From SCTD01 sp963784675 (GTDB taxonomy: Bacteria; Actinomycetota; Actinomycetes; Mycobacteriales; SCTD01), in assembly GCA_963784675.1 (NCBI GenBank), contig CAWASE010000002.1, positions 186,001 through 250,000 on the forward strand: a DNA stretch of 64,000 nt. Direction: 5' to 3'. Below, piece by piece: positions 8,247 to 17,157 of the stretch. Position 1 is the stretch's first letter. Each line of letters starts with the position of its first letter. The notes beneath the pieces are model-generated. The model saw nothing but the letters and a program-made list of their open reading frames with translations. It did not search any database and was not told the DNA's origin. A program made the position numbers and the translations under genes.

Positions 8247-9423
8247 GGTCCGAGACCTGGCGATCCGCTTCGGCGGGCTGCAGGCCCTGCAGGGGCTGGA
8301 CCTGGAGGTCAACGAGTACGAGATCGTCGGCCTGATCGGTCCCAACGGTGCCGGCAAGACGACCGCCTTCAACTGCATCACCGGCTTCTATCAGCCCAAC
8401 ACCGGCAGCGTCAGCTACCGGGGCAAGGACGTCACGACCGCCCCGCCGCACGTCAAGGCGGCCATGGGCTTCGGACGCACCTTCCAGAACGTCGGCATGG
8501 TCAAGAGCGCCACGGCGCTGGAGAACCTGAAGACCGCGCAGCACGCCAAGGTCAGCTACGACGCCGCCAGCGGCCTGATCGGCACCGGTGCGAGCCTGCG
8601 CGTCGAGAAGCAGCTGGCCAGCAAGGCCGACGCGATCCTGGACCTGCTGGGACTGGCCGACATCCGCAACAAGCGGGTCGGCGGCATGTCCTACGGCACG
8701 TTGAAGCTGCTCGAGCTCGGCTGCGCCCTGGCCACCGACCCCGACATCCTGCTGCTGGACGAGCCCACCTCGGGCATGGGCCCGGACGAGTCCGACGAGC
8801 TCGGCGAGCGGTTGCTCACGCTCCGCCGCGAGTTCGCGCTGACGATGCTCGTCATCGAGCACCACGTCCCGCTGGTCCTGCGGGTCTGCGACCACGTCTA
8901 CGTGCTCAACTTCGGACGCCTGCTCGCCGAGGGCAAGCCGTCGGTGATCCAGACCCACCCGGAGGTCGTCGCGGCCTATCTCGGCGGCGAGGCGCCGGAG
9001 GCGCTGGAGCAGACCCACGAGACCGAGGAAGACGCCGCTCTGGACAGCCAGACCGAGCAGGCGGCCGCGCGGCACCAGCCTCCGTCGGCGAGCGGGAAGC
9101 GACGTCCACGCCCGGTGGCCGCCCCGTCGACCGACTCTGACGAGGACCTCGACGATGCGCCGACGGTCTCGCTGCCCCGCCGACGCGGTCCCGGGTGCCG
9201 GCGGCAGCGACCCCGCCGCGGCGGAGCGCGCGCCGTCCACGCGTCGGCCACGGTCGTCACCGGTGCGCCGCCCACGGCGTCGGACGACGGACCGCCTGCG
9301 TCGACGAGCAGTGAGCGGGCCCGCCGCACGGGACCCGCGTCGGCCGAGACCGACGGCGCGACGGCACGACGTACGCCCACCGCCCGACCGCGGCGCCGAC
9401 CGAGCACGGGAGACGACGCATGA
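8233..9423 (+). CDS. LIV-type ABC transporter ATP-binding protein, LivG family, with a long disordered C-terminal tail
   Basis: This is a cytoplasmic ATPase of the importer, 396 aa. Walker A is GPNGAGKTT (36-44), and GFGRTFQNVGM is the Q-loop. The signature region reads MSYGTLKLLELG rather than LSGGQ-like, Walker B is DILLLDEPTSGMG, and the H-switch is IEHH. Typical LivG proteins end near residue 255 after VAAYLGG. Here about 140 extra residues follow: first acidic (THETEEDAALDSQTEQ), then Arg/Ser/Pro/Thr-rich low-complexity sequence. The tail stays open to the ATGA overlap with livF, so it may be real. An undetected frame error turning non-coding sequence into a tail is the alternative. Confidence 0.85.
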   Translation: MSVLEVRDLAIRFGGLQALQGLDLEVNEYEIVGLIGPNGAGKTTAFNCITGFYQPNTGSVSYRGKDVTTAPPHVKAAMGFGRTFQNVGMVKSATALENLKTAQHAKVSYDAASGLIGTGASLRVEKQLASKADAILDLLGLADIRNKRVGGMSYGTLKLLELGCALATDPDILLLDEPTSGMGPDESDELGERLLTLRREFALTMLVIEHHVPLVLRVCDHVYVLNFGRLLAEGKPSVIQTHPEVVAAYLGGEAPEALEQTHETEEDAALDSQTEQAAARHQPPSASGKRRPRPVAAPSTDSDEDLDDAPTVSLPRRRGPGCRRQRPRRGGARAVHASATVVTGAPPTASDDGPPASTSSERARRTGPASAETDGATARRTPTARPRRRPSTGDDA

Positions 9424-10140
9424 GCCTGCTCGAGGTCGAAGAGCTGCGCACGGGGTACGGCGCGCTGCCCGTTCTGCAAGGCATCTCGTTCAACGTGGAA
9501 GAGGGCGAGACCGCCGTCATCTTCGGGCTCAACGGTGCCGGCAAGACCACCACCGTCAACTGTCTGGCCGGCGTGCTGCCGACGTGGAGCGGAGAGGTCC
9601 GCTTCGACGGCGCCAAGATCAGCGGCAAGGACGCGCCGGGCATCGTCCGCGCCGGGCTGGCGCTGTCCCCGGAGGGACGGCGGGTCTGGCCCGGGCTGAG
9701 CGTGCTGAAGAACCTCGAGCTGGGCGCCTGGGTGCGCAAGGACCAGGCCAAGATCGGGGAGACGATCGAGCAGGTCTTCGGCTACTTCCCGCGGCTGGAC
9801 GAGCGCAAGGACCAGCTGGCCGGCACCTTGTCCGGCGGCGAGCAGCAGATGCTCGCGATCGGCCGGGCCATCATGAGCAAGCCTCGTCTGCTCATGATCG
9901 ACGAGGCGTCGCTCGGGTTGTCGCCCAAGCTCGCGCAGACCGTGTTCCAGGTCGTGTCGCAGATCAACGAGGACGGCACCACCGTCATCATCGTCGAGCA
10001 GAACGTCGGCGTGCTGCCCTACGCCGACCAGGCGCTGATCATGGAGAAGGGCGCGCTGACCTTCGACGGTCGCGGCGCCGAGCTGAGCGGAGTCCGGCGA
10101 GCTGCGCCGCACCTACCTGGGCGAGGCCGCCGCCTCCTGA
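9420..10140 (+). CDS. LIV-type ABC transporter ATP-binding protein, LivF family (frame break near 10090)
   Basis: This is the second ATPase of the importer, about 239 aa, starting at ATG 9420 (ATGA overlap with livG). Walker A is GLNGAGKTT, the LivF marker is LSPEGRRVWPGLSV, the ABC signature is TLSGGEQQMLAIGRA, Walker B is RLLMIDEASLGLSP, and VEQN provides the switch histidine-equivalent region. The C-terminus changes frame near 10090: the family ending SGELRRTYLGEAAAS is found one frame over, stopping at TGA 10138-10140, if one G is dropped from AGCGGAGTCC. This is the last gene of the importer operon. Confidence 0.86.
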
Positions 10141-10213
10141 GGCGATCCGCCTCGAGGCGATCGGCCGCCGAGCTGGTCGGCCTCCGTAGGCGACCGGCCC
10201 GACGTCGGCTGCG

Positions 10214-10697
10214 CTAGCGGACGCTGACGTCGGTGCCGGCCGACTCCGGCTGGCAGACGCGGCACGCCTTCAGGCTCGCGCTCGCGGGCCTCGGCCGGCG
10301 TCAGGTAGCTCGTCTCCTCGCGGCCGTCGACCAGGCGGCAGGTGGGGGCGTGATAGCTGGCCGTCCCGGCCACGACGAGGCCGGACACGTCGCCAGGCGT
10401 TCGCGGCGCTCGGGCGGGTCGTCGCTGCACCTTCCAGGATCGCCTCGGCGAGCTGGTCGAGCTTGACCTCCAGCAGGGCCCGGTCCTGCGCGCGCGCTCT
10501 GCACCACGAGCATCGCGCGCCGCGAGGATCACGAGCGCGAGACCGAGCATGCCGCCGGAGATCAGGTAGGGCATCTGCGCCAGCACCGACACCTGGCTGC
10601 GGGTGCCGTTGATGCCGACGCCCAGGGCGAGCAGCCCCACCAGCGCGAAGCCGATACCGGCCTGGCCGCCGAACTTGCCGAAGGAGATGCCGTTCAT
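10214..10697 (-). pseudogene. Small membrane protein with Cys-His (Ada-like) metal-binding tail, frame broken several times
   Basis: Read on the minus strand from ATG 10697 the protein begins MNGISFGKFGGQAGIGFALV, with two membrane helices (to about LGLALVIL). It continues MLVVQSARA (second frame), QDRALLEVKLDQLAEAILEG (third frame), TASYHAPTCRLVDGREETSY (first frame again) and LKACRVCQPESAGTDVSVR, ending at TAG 10216-10214. The YHxPxC...CRVC arrangement resembles Ada-type zinc sites found on actinobacterial membrane proteins. Four frame changes in 480 bp, with recognisable protein on each side, look like poor base calls rather than decay. Function is unknown. Confidence 0.5.
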
Positions 10698-10829
10698 CAG
10701 GAGTGCTCCGGGTGCTCTGCCGCCGACGGGCGGGCTGCTGGGACGCGTACCGATCACGTGCAGTGTTGCAGTGTGTTCGCCACCGACGTGCGCATCTCCT
10801 GCTGCGCGAGCGCTGGATCACCCGGTTGC

Positions 10830-12793
10830 TCAGTGTGCGCGCCGTCCGCGTCGCGCCCGCAGGTAGTCGCTCACGACGTACTCGCCGAGGCGGGACGGGT
10901 CGGGGGCGAACACGCGGCCCCCGTTGCGCGCGGCGAGGCCTTCGACGAAGTGCACCAGGCGCGGCTGGTCGTCGAGCATGAACACGTTGATGGTGGCGCC
11001 GCGACGCGTGACGCGCTCGACCTCGGCCATCGTCAGCTCGAGCGTCTCGGGCAGCGGCGGCCAGCAGAACTGCGCGTCGCCGTCGCGGGTGAGGTGGGCG
11101 GTGGGCTCGCCGTCGGTGACGACCAGCACGACCGGTTCGGCGTCGGGATGCTTGCCCAGGTGCCGGCCGGCGAGCATCAGCGCGTGCTGCAGGTTGGTGC
11201 CCTGCACCCGCTGGGCGTCCAGGCCGGCGAGCTTCTCCGGCGAGAGCACCTGCGCGTAGTCGCTGAAGCCGATGATCTCGATGGCGTCCTGCGGGTACTT
11301 CGTCGTCACGAGGCTGTGCAGGGCCAGCGCGGTCTGCTTCGCCTCGCCCCACACGCCGTTGATCTCCATCGAGAACGACAGGTCGACCAGCAGCGCCACG
11401 GCGGCGGTCGTGCGCCGCTCGGTCTCGACCACCTCGAAGTCGTCGACGTGCAAATGCAGGACGCCGCCCGAACCGGCGATCCCGGCGCGCAGCACCGCGT
11501 TGCGGACCGTGCGCACGACGTCCAGCGGCTGCTCGTCTCCGAACGCCCACGCGCGGGTGGCTCCGGTGGCCTCGCCGGCGGCGCCGGCGTCCTGCACGTC
11601 GTGGGCCCCGCGTCCGCGTGCCTCCAGCCGTCGGAAGACCGTGCGCAGCGCGGTGGCGCCGAGGCGCCGCACGGCCCGCGGTGTCAGCTCGAGGCGGCCG
11701 CGGGCGTCGCGGGTGAGGTAGCCCTGCTCGCTCAGCTCGCGCTCGATCCGGCGCAGCGCCGCGACATCGTCGACGGCGCCCCTTCCGAGCGCCCGCTGCA
11801 CGGCGGCCTCGTCGATGTCGTCCAACGAGGCGCCCGGGTAGTCCTGGCCGAGCGAGGCCTCCAGGTCGTCGAGGTCGGCGAGCTCTTCCAGCGCCGTCGT
11901 GGCGTCGCCGAGCCCCATGCCCTGCTCGCCCCGCATCCGCTCGCGCCCGCCCCACGGCAGGTCGGGGCGGGCGGCGCGCAGGCTGTCGCCGAGCTGGGCC
12001 ATCTGCGCGGCGAGATCGAGGTCCATCGCACCTGCATCAGCTCGCCGAGCTCCTGGCGCTGCTGCGGGGTGAGCGAGTCCATCAGCCGCTGCTGGGCGGC
12101 TGCGCGGCGGGCGAGGTCGTCGACGAGCTCGGCGAGGTTCTCCGGGCCGGACGGGAAGAACTCGCCGTGCTCGGCCATGAACTGGTCGAACTGCTCCGGC
12201 GTGTGCTCGCCGCGGGCGTCGGCCGCCAGCATGGCGTTGAGATCGTTCAGCATGTCCTTGACGGCCTGCATCGCCGCCGGGTCAGCGCCCTCCAGCGCCT
12301 GCTTCATCCCACGGAACTGGCTGTCCAGCACCTCCCGCCGCAGCAGGTCGTCGATCTGCTCGTACGCCGCCCGGGCCTGCGGGCTGCGCCAGCCGTAGGG
12401 CTTGAGCGCCTGCACGGCGCGCGCGGTGTCGGCGGGCAGCGTGTCGAGCTCGAGCTCCTGCAGCCGCGCGCCGTCGGACGGGTCGGGGAACAACGCCGCC
12501 TTCTCCAGCTCGACGGCCTCGTCCAGCAGCGCACGCACCTGCTCCAGGGTGCCGTCCAGCCGACCCTTCTGCCGGGCCTGCCGCTGCTGCTTGGCGATCT
12601 TGCGACGCAGCTCGTCCAGCCCGCGCAGTCCTTCGGTACCGCGCCGCAGCAGGTCGCGCAGGGCTTGCCGAGGGCTGGCGCCGTCGAGCACGGACGCGCC
12701 GATCTCGTCCAGGGCCGAGGCGACGTCGAACGGTGGCTCGAGCGGGTCGCGGCCGCCGGACCAGGTCCCGTAGCGATAGGCCGAGGCGCTCAT
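10830..12793 (-). CDS. VWA-domain protein, MoxR-partner type (frame break near 12027)
   Basis: This is a ChlD/CoxE-like protein of about 654 aa, read from ATG 12793 (MSASAYRYGTWSGGRDPLEP). The first 250 residues are helical and charged. The frame then breaks at ELGELMQ and resumes as MDLDLAAQMAQLGDSLRAAR. The C-terminal third is a von Willebrand A domain: a MIDAS-like DLSFSMEINGVW, GTNLQHAL, and VVTDGEPTAHL for the strand carrying the second Asp. It shares an operon with the AAA+ ATPase at 13379-14800 and two small membrane proteins, with 4-bp overlaps. AAA+/VWA pairs typically act as remodelling chaperones that insert metal or assemble a target complex. No target is apparent here. Confidence 0.82.
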
Positions 12794-13095
12794 GTGCGGC
12801 CGGCGCGCGCGTTCAGGTAGCGGCTCAGCGCCTGCACCCCGAGCGCAGCGAGGAGCACGACCACGGCGGCCCCTCGAGGCAGCCAGTCGCCGGTCACCAG
12901 GCGTAGCGGCACCAGGCCGACGACGAACGCCGCGAGCGTCTGCAGCAGCAGCGCCAGACCCGCCTGCAGGCGCCCCTGCTGAGCGAAGTCGTAGAGCGGG
13001 GGCAGCCGCGACAACCGGTACACCCGGGCCCGCTCGGCCTGCCGGGCGGCCTTGTCGTAGGAAGGCGCCGGCCGCGGCTCGCCGTCGGCGCTCAC
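12790..13095 (-). CDS. Small two-helix membrane protein in the MoxR-VWA operon
   Basis: This 101-aa protein has a charged N-terminus (SYDKAARQAERARVYRLSRL) and two hydrophobic helices (LQAGLALLLQTLAAFVVGLV and GAAVVVLLAALGVQAL), so both ends should lie in the cytoplasm. Its stop overlaps the VWA gene start by 4 bp and its start overlaps the neighbouring small membrane gene, so all are co-translated. I do not recognise the family. It could tether the ATPase/VWA machine to the membrane. Confidence 0.7.
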   Translation of the reverse strand: MSADGEPRPAPSYDKAARQAERARVYRLSRLPPLYDFAQQGRLQAGLALLLQTLAAFVVGLVPLRLVTGDWLPRGAAVVVLLAALGVQALSRYLNARAGRT

Positions 13096-13382
13096 GCGGT
13101 GTCCTTGCCGTCGAGGAAAGCCTGGTAGGCCAGCGCGCGCCGCAGCTTCATCGCCGCGCGCACCGGGCGCATGACGGGGCGGACCACGCCCGCGTAGACG
13201 AGCACCATCGCCGGCAGCAGCAGCCAGTCGGGGGCAGCGGTCGACGACAGCGCGATGCCGAGGCCCACGAACGCCACCAGCGTCAGCAGCGCCGCCAGCA
13301 GCACCCGTCGCCGCAGCGCCCCGACGTCCGGGGTGTCCGGATGGAGGTCGGTACGCGGGTGCGGCGGGAGGGCGTCGCTCAT
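13092..13382 (-). CDS. Small two-helix membrane protein in the MoxR-VWA operon
   Basis: This 96-aa protein has helices at about 25-47 (RRVLLAALLTLVAFVGLGIAL) and 51-70 (PDWLLLPAMVLVYAGVVRPV), followed by a basic amphipathic tail (RPVRAAMKLRRALAYQAF). It overlaps both neighbours by 4 bp. The layout, two helices with a soluble N- and C-terminus, matches the adjacent 101-aa protein, so the two may form a heteromeric anchor. No family name is recognised. Confidence 0.7.
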   Translation of the reverse strand: MSDALPPHPRTDLHPDTPDVGALRRRVLLAALLTLVAFVGLGIALSSTAAPDWLLLPAMVLVYAGVVRPVMRPVRAAMKLRRALAYQAFLDGKDTA

Positions 13383-14800
13383 CCGCCGTAGACCGTCCGG
13401 CCCGCCAGCTCGTCCTTGGCCAGCCGACGGTTCAGGTGCAGCCCTTCCAGCGCGAACTCCAGCGCGGCGGCGGCCAACCCCGGCGACTCCTGCTCCACGC
13501 CCAGCCGGGCCAGGATCGCCGCCAGCCCGGGCACGCTGCCGAGCCGGGCGAGCAGGTCCTTGGCAGGGACCAGGTCGCCGGTCTCGACCGTCGCTCCCTC
13601 GTCGAAACGCGCCTGCAGACCGGACAGGTCGGCGCCGGCCAGCAGGGCGCGGAAGGTGTCGGCGGTGGCGCGACGCAGCAGGTGGTGCAGGACCTCCAGC
13701 TCGCGACCCTCCTCGGCCGCCTCGAACTCGACCTTGCCGCGGGACGCGGCGACGACCGACGGCAGGTCGCAGACGCGCGCGACGCCGTGCCCCTCACCGG
13801 TGATCGCGGCCCGGCGCACCGCTGAGGCGGCGACGGTCTCGGTGGCGGCCACGGCGAACCGGGCGCTGACGCCGGAGCGCTGGTCGACCTGCGGGCTCTC
13901 GCGGACCAGCCGGGTGTAGCGGGCGACGATCTCGACCAGGTGCGGGGGGACGTCGACGTGGGTCGCGGGCCAGGACAGGACCGCCTCCTGGTGGATCAGC
14001 GCCACCTCGTCGGCGAGCGACAGCGGGTAGTGCGTACGCACCTCCGCGCCGAACCGGTCCTTCAAGGGAGTGATGATGCGGCCGCGGTTGGTGTAGTCCT
14101 CCGGGTTGGCGCTGGCGACGAGCAGCAGGTCCAGCGGCAGCCGCAGGCTGTAGCCGCGCACCTGGATGTCGCGCTCCTCGAGCACGTTCAGCAGCGCCAC
14201 CTGGATGCGCTCGGCGAGGTCGGGCAGCTCGTTGACGCTGAAGATGCCCCGGTTGGTGCGTGGCACCAGCCCGTAGTGGATGGTCTCCGGGTCGCCGAGG
14301 GTGCGACCCTCGGCCACCTTGATCGGGTCGATGTCGCCGATGAGGTCGCCGACCGAGGTGTCGGGCGTCGCGAGCTTCTCGCCGTAGCGGCGGCTGCGGT
14401 GCAGCCAGCTGATGGGGGTGTCGTTGCCGTGCTCGGCGACCTGCCGTCGGCCCCACACCGAGATCGGCTCGTAGGGGTGCTCGTTGAGCTCGGACCCGGT
14501 GAGCACGGGCGTCCACTCGTCCAGCAGGCCGACCAGCGTGCGGATCAGCCGGGTCTTGCCCTGGCCGCGCTCACCGAGCAGCACCAGGTCGTGGCCGGCC
14601 AGCAACGCCCGCTCGACCTGCGGCAGCACGGTGTCCTCGAAGCCCAGGATGCCGGGGAACGCCGACTCGCCGGCCGAGAGCCGGGCCAGCAGGTTCCCGC
14701 GGATCTCGGCCTTGACCGTCGACGCCTCGTGCCCGACTGCGCGCAGCGCGCCCAGGGTCGAGAACGCCGGCATGGTGGACATCACGGGCATCTGCGTCAC
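13379..14800 (-). CDS. AAA+ ATPase, MoxR/magnesium-chelatase-like
   Basis: This is a 473-aa hexameric-type ATPase. The start is placed at GTG 14800 (TQMPVMSTMPAFSTLG); ATGs at 14791, 14782 and 14773 are alternatives. Walker A is LLGERGQGKTRLI, the sensor/Walker B region is IFSVNELPDLAERIQVALLN, sensor 1 is LLVASANPEDYTNRGRI, and the arginine-finger-like segment is LKDRFGAEVRTHYPL. The C-terminal lid includes SGVSARFAVAATETVAASAV. These match the BchI/ChlI-related group that pairs with VWA proteins, and the VWA gene lies downstream in the same operon. It is transcribed away from ilvA across a 58-bp shared promoter gap. The substrate complex is unknown. Confidence 0.87.
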   Translation of the reverse strand: MTQMPVMSTMPAFSTLGALRAVGHEASTVKAEIRGNLLARLSAGESAFPGILGFEDTVLPQVERALLAGHDLVLLGERGQGKTRLIRTLVGLLDEWTPVLTGSELNEHPYEPISVWGRRQVAEHGNDTPISWLHRSRRYGEKLATPDTSVGDLIGDIDPIKVAEGRTLGDPETIHYGLVPRTNRGIFSVNELPDLAERIQVALLNVLEERDIQVRGYSLRLPLDLLLVASANPEDYTNRGRIITPLKDRFGAEVRTHYPLSLADEVALIHQEAVLSWPATHVDVPPHLVEIVARYTRLVRESPQVDQRSGVSARFAVAATETVAASAVRRAAITGEGHGVARVCDLPSVVAASRGKVEFEAAEEGRELEVLHHLLRRATADTFRALLAGADLSGLQARFDEGATVETGDLVPAKDLLARLGSVPGLAAILARLGVEQESPGLAAAALEFALEGLHLNRRLAKDELAGRTVYGG

Positions 14801-14858
14801 CGGTCGAGCGTACGTCCGGCTGCGCACCTGTGCCAGGCCCGCCTGACATGCTCGGTCC

Positions 14859-16070
14859 ATGACGCAGACCGTGAGCCTGGACGACGTCCGTGCCGCCCGG
14901 GCGCTGCTCGCGGGCGTGGTCCGGACGACGCCGCTCGCCCACCTGCCCAGCCTGTCCGACCGGGTCGGCGGCGACGTGTGGCTCAAGTGCGAGAACCTCC
15001 AGCGCGCCGGCTCGTTCAAGATCCGCGGGGCGTACACGCGCATCGCCCGGCTGACCGACGACGAGCGTTCCCGTGGCGTGGTCGCCGCCAGCGCCGGCAA
15101 CCACGCGCAGGGCGTGGCGCTCGCGGCGTCGTTGCTCGGCGCGGCGTCGACGGTGTTCATGCCGGAGGCGGCGCCGCTGCCGAAGGTGGCGGCCACGGAG
15201 GGCTACGGCGCGCAGGTGCGCTTCGCCGGGCACTCCGTCGACGAGGCGCTCGTCGCGGCGAAGCAGTTCGCCGACGAGACGGGCTCGGTGCTGATCCACC
15301 CGTTCGACCACGTCGACATCGTCGCCGGACAGGGCACCGTCGGGCTCGAGCTGCTGGAGCAGCGTCCCGACGTGCGGACGGTGGTGGTGTGCACCGGCGG
15401 CGGCGGTCTGCTCGCCGGGGTTGCGGTGGCGGTCAAGGCGTTGCGTCCGGACGTGCGCGTGGTGGGGGTGCAGGCGACCGGGGCCGCGGCCTTCCCGGCG
15501 TCGTTGGCGGCCGGTCGACCGGTGCCGCTGGCGAGCATGTCGACCATGGCGGACGGGATCGCCGTCGGGTGCCCCGGCGAGGTGCCCTTCGCCCTGGTCC
15601 GCGACCTGGTCGACGACCTCGTGACCGTCGACGACGACGCGCTGTCCCGGGCGCTGCTGCTGTGCCTGGAGCGGGCGAAGCTGGTCGTCGAACCGGCGGG
15701 GGCGGCGGCCGTGGCAGCGTTGATGGAGGACCCGGAGGCCTTCCAGGCGCCGGTGGTCGCCGTGGTCTCCGGCGGCAACATCGACCCGCTGCTGCTCGGC
15801 AAGGTGATCCGGCACGGGCTGGTGGCGGCAGGCCGCTTCCAGTCGCTGCATGTCGCGATCCCGGACCGGCCGGGCGAGCTGGCCCGCATGCTCGCCACGC
15901 TGGGAGCCGAGGGCGCGAACGTGCTCGACGTCGAGCACCGGCGCACCGGGGCCGAGCTGCACCTGGACGAGGTGGCCGTCGAGCTCGAGCTGGAGACGCG
16001 TGGGCCGCGGCACGGCGCGCAGGTGGTCGCTGCGCTGGCCGCCGCCGGCTACGTCGTCAGCCCGGCCTGA
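14859..16070 (+). CDS. ilvA: Threonine ammonia-lyase with C-terminal ACT domain
   Basis: This PLP enzyme deaminates threonine to 2-oxobutanoate, the first step to isoleucine. It is 403 aa from ATG 14859. The PLP lysine is Lys54 in GSFKIRGAYT, the phosphate loop is CTGGGGLLAGVA, and SAGNHAQGVA is the substrate loop. Residues about 330-403 form a single ACT domain (SLHVAIPDRPGELARMLATL), which would give allosteric control by an amino acid. The length and single ACT fit the short TdcB-like/actinobacterial form rather than the 510-aa E. coli IlvA with doubled ACT-like regions, so a catabolic role is possible. It converges on greA with a 6-bp gap. Confidence 0.92.
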   Translation: MTQTVSLDDVRAARALLAGVVRTTPLAHLPSLSDRVGGDVWLKCENLQRAGSFKIRGAYTRIARLTDDERSRGVVAASAGNHAQGVALAASLLGAASTVFMPEAAPLPKVAATEGYGAQVRFAGHSVDEALVAAKQFADETGSVLIHPFDHVDIVAGQGTVGLELLEQRPDVRTVVVCTGGGGLLAGVAVAVKALRPDVRVVGVQATGAAAFPASLAAGRPVPLASMSTMADGIAVGCPGEVPFALVRDLVDDLVTVDDDALSRALLLCLERAKLVVEPAGAAAVAALMEDPEAFQAPVVAVVSGGNIDPLLLGKVIRHGLVAAGRFQSLHVAIPDRPGELARMLATLGAEGANVLDVEHRRTGAELHLDEVAVELELETRGPRHGAQVVAALAAAGYVVSPA

Positions 16071-16076
16071 GCACGA

Positions 16077-16574
16077 TCAGCCGGTGTACGGCTCGGCCGA
16101 CAGCAGCTCGACCGACATCGAGGTGCCGTTGGGCAGCCGGTAGCTGACGGTGTCCCCGATCGTCGCGCCGGTGAGCGCCAGGCCCAGCGGGCTGTTCGCG
16201 GAGTAGACGGGGATGTCGGCCTTGTCCTCGCGCGAGCCGATCAGGAACGTCTCGGTGTCGCTGTCGTCACCGTCGTAGCGGACCTCGACGACCATGCCCG
16301 GACCAGCCACGCCCGCGGTGGTCGGAGCGTCGCCGACCCGGGCGTCGCGCAGCAGCTGGGTGAGCTGGCGGATCCGCGCCTCGAGCTTGCCCTGCTCGTC
16401 CTTGGCAGCGTGATAGCCGCCGTTCTCCTTCAGGTCGCCCTCTTCGCGGGCGGCCTCGATCTTGGCGACGATGTCGGCGCGCCGGGGGCCCTTGGCCTCC
16501 TCCAGCTCACGCGACAGGCGGTCGTAGGCCTCCTGGGTGAGCCAGGTGGTCTGCTGTGCGGCGTCGGTACTCAT
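16077..16574 (-). CDS. greA: Transcription elongation factor GreA
   Basis: The 165-aa factor stimulates RNA cleavage by backtracked RNA polymerase. The N-terminal coiled coil is LTQEAYDRLSRELEEAKGPR, with the acidic tip residues in AREEGDLKENGGYHAAKDEQ. The C-terminal FKBP-like domain contains DTETFLIGSREDKAD and YSANSPLGLALTGATIGD. ATG 16574 is preceded by a short leader. The neighbouring DUF4307 gene upstream on the same strand is the usual actinobacterial arrangement. Confidence 0.97.
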   Translation of the reverse strand: MSTDAAQQTTWLTQEAYDRLSRELEEAKGPRRADIVAKIEAAREEGDLKENGGYHAAKDEQGKLEARIRQLTQLLRDARVGDAPTTAGVAGPGMVVEVRYDGDDSDTETFLIGSREDKADIPVYSANSPLGLALTGATIGDTVSYRLPNGTSMSVELLSAEPYTG

Positions 16575-16612
16575 CGGGCGAGGTTACCGGCCGGCTGCCG
16601 CTGTCAGGGGGA

Positions 16613-17062
16613 TCAGCGCGGACGCGGGGTGATGTCCGCGGGCGTCAGGCGCATCGCGGTGCAGCCACCGAGCTCACCGGTCACGGCCCGCGCCGTCGTC
16701 GCCAGGGTGAAGGTGCCGCGGGCGGTGCGGTCGGCGGAGCCGGTGGCGTCGAGCACCGCGACGTCACGTCCGACCTCGGCACCGTCACGCCCGCGGGCGC
16801 GCACGACGCAGTAGGCCGTGCCGCCGGCTGACTTGCTGACCTCGACGTCCAGCACGACGCGCGCGTCGGACTGGATGTCGAAGCTGACGACGCGGCCGCG
16901 GACCTGCTCGCCGCCGTAGCGGTTGTACAGCGCGACCCCGATGGCGACCAGCAGACCGACGAACAGCGTGCCGAGCACGACCGCGAGCACCCGCTGCCCG
17001 AGCAGGGAAGGCTGGTCGTAGCGGCCGTCCGGCCGGCGCCGGGGGGCTGTGGGCGTGCTCAC
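16613..17062 (-). CDS. DUF4307 single-pass membrane protein
   Basis: This 149-aa protein starts at GTG 17062. A cytoplasmic N-terminus (RRRPDGRYDQPSLLGQR) leads into one membrane helix (VLAVVLGTLFVGLLVAIGVAL). An extracytoplasmic domain follows with VRGRVVSFDIQSDARVVLDV and two Cys (AYCVVRARG and ELGGCTAM) that could pair. The family is restricted to Actinomycetota and usually sits between greA and mca, exactly as here. The function is not established. Confidence 0.85.
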   Translation of the reverse strand: MSTPTAPRRRPDGRYDQPSLLGQRVLAVVLGTLFVGLLVAIGVALYNRYGGEQVRGRVVSFDIQSDARVVLDVEVSKSAGGTAYCVVRARGRDGAEVGRDVAVLDATGSADRTARGTFTLATTARAVTGELGGCTAMRLTPADITPRPR

Positions 17063-17157
17063 GGGACTCCTGAGGCGTCGGGCGGTGTTGGTAGACGACG
17101 ATGGAGAGTGTCCCCCGGACCGGTCCGGGCGGCCTGACGCACGACGTGGAGGACCCG

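Noticed and set aside
10700..10829. Short open frames between the VWA gene and the small membrane gene
   Set aside because: No RBS-linked start or codon bias; the stretch is better read as promoter for the minus-strand 10214-10697 gene.
13940..16147. 735-aa open frame on the plus strand
   Set aside because: Runs antisense to the AAA+ ATPase and then out of frame through ilvA. No conserved segments.
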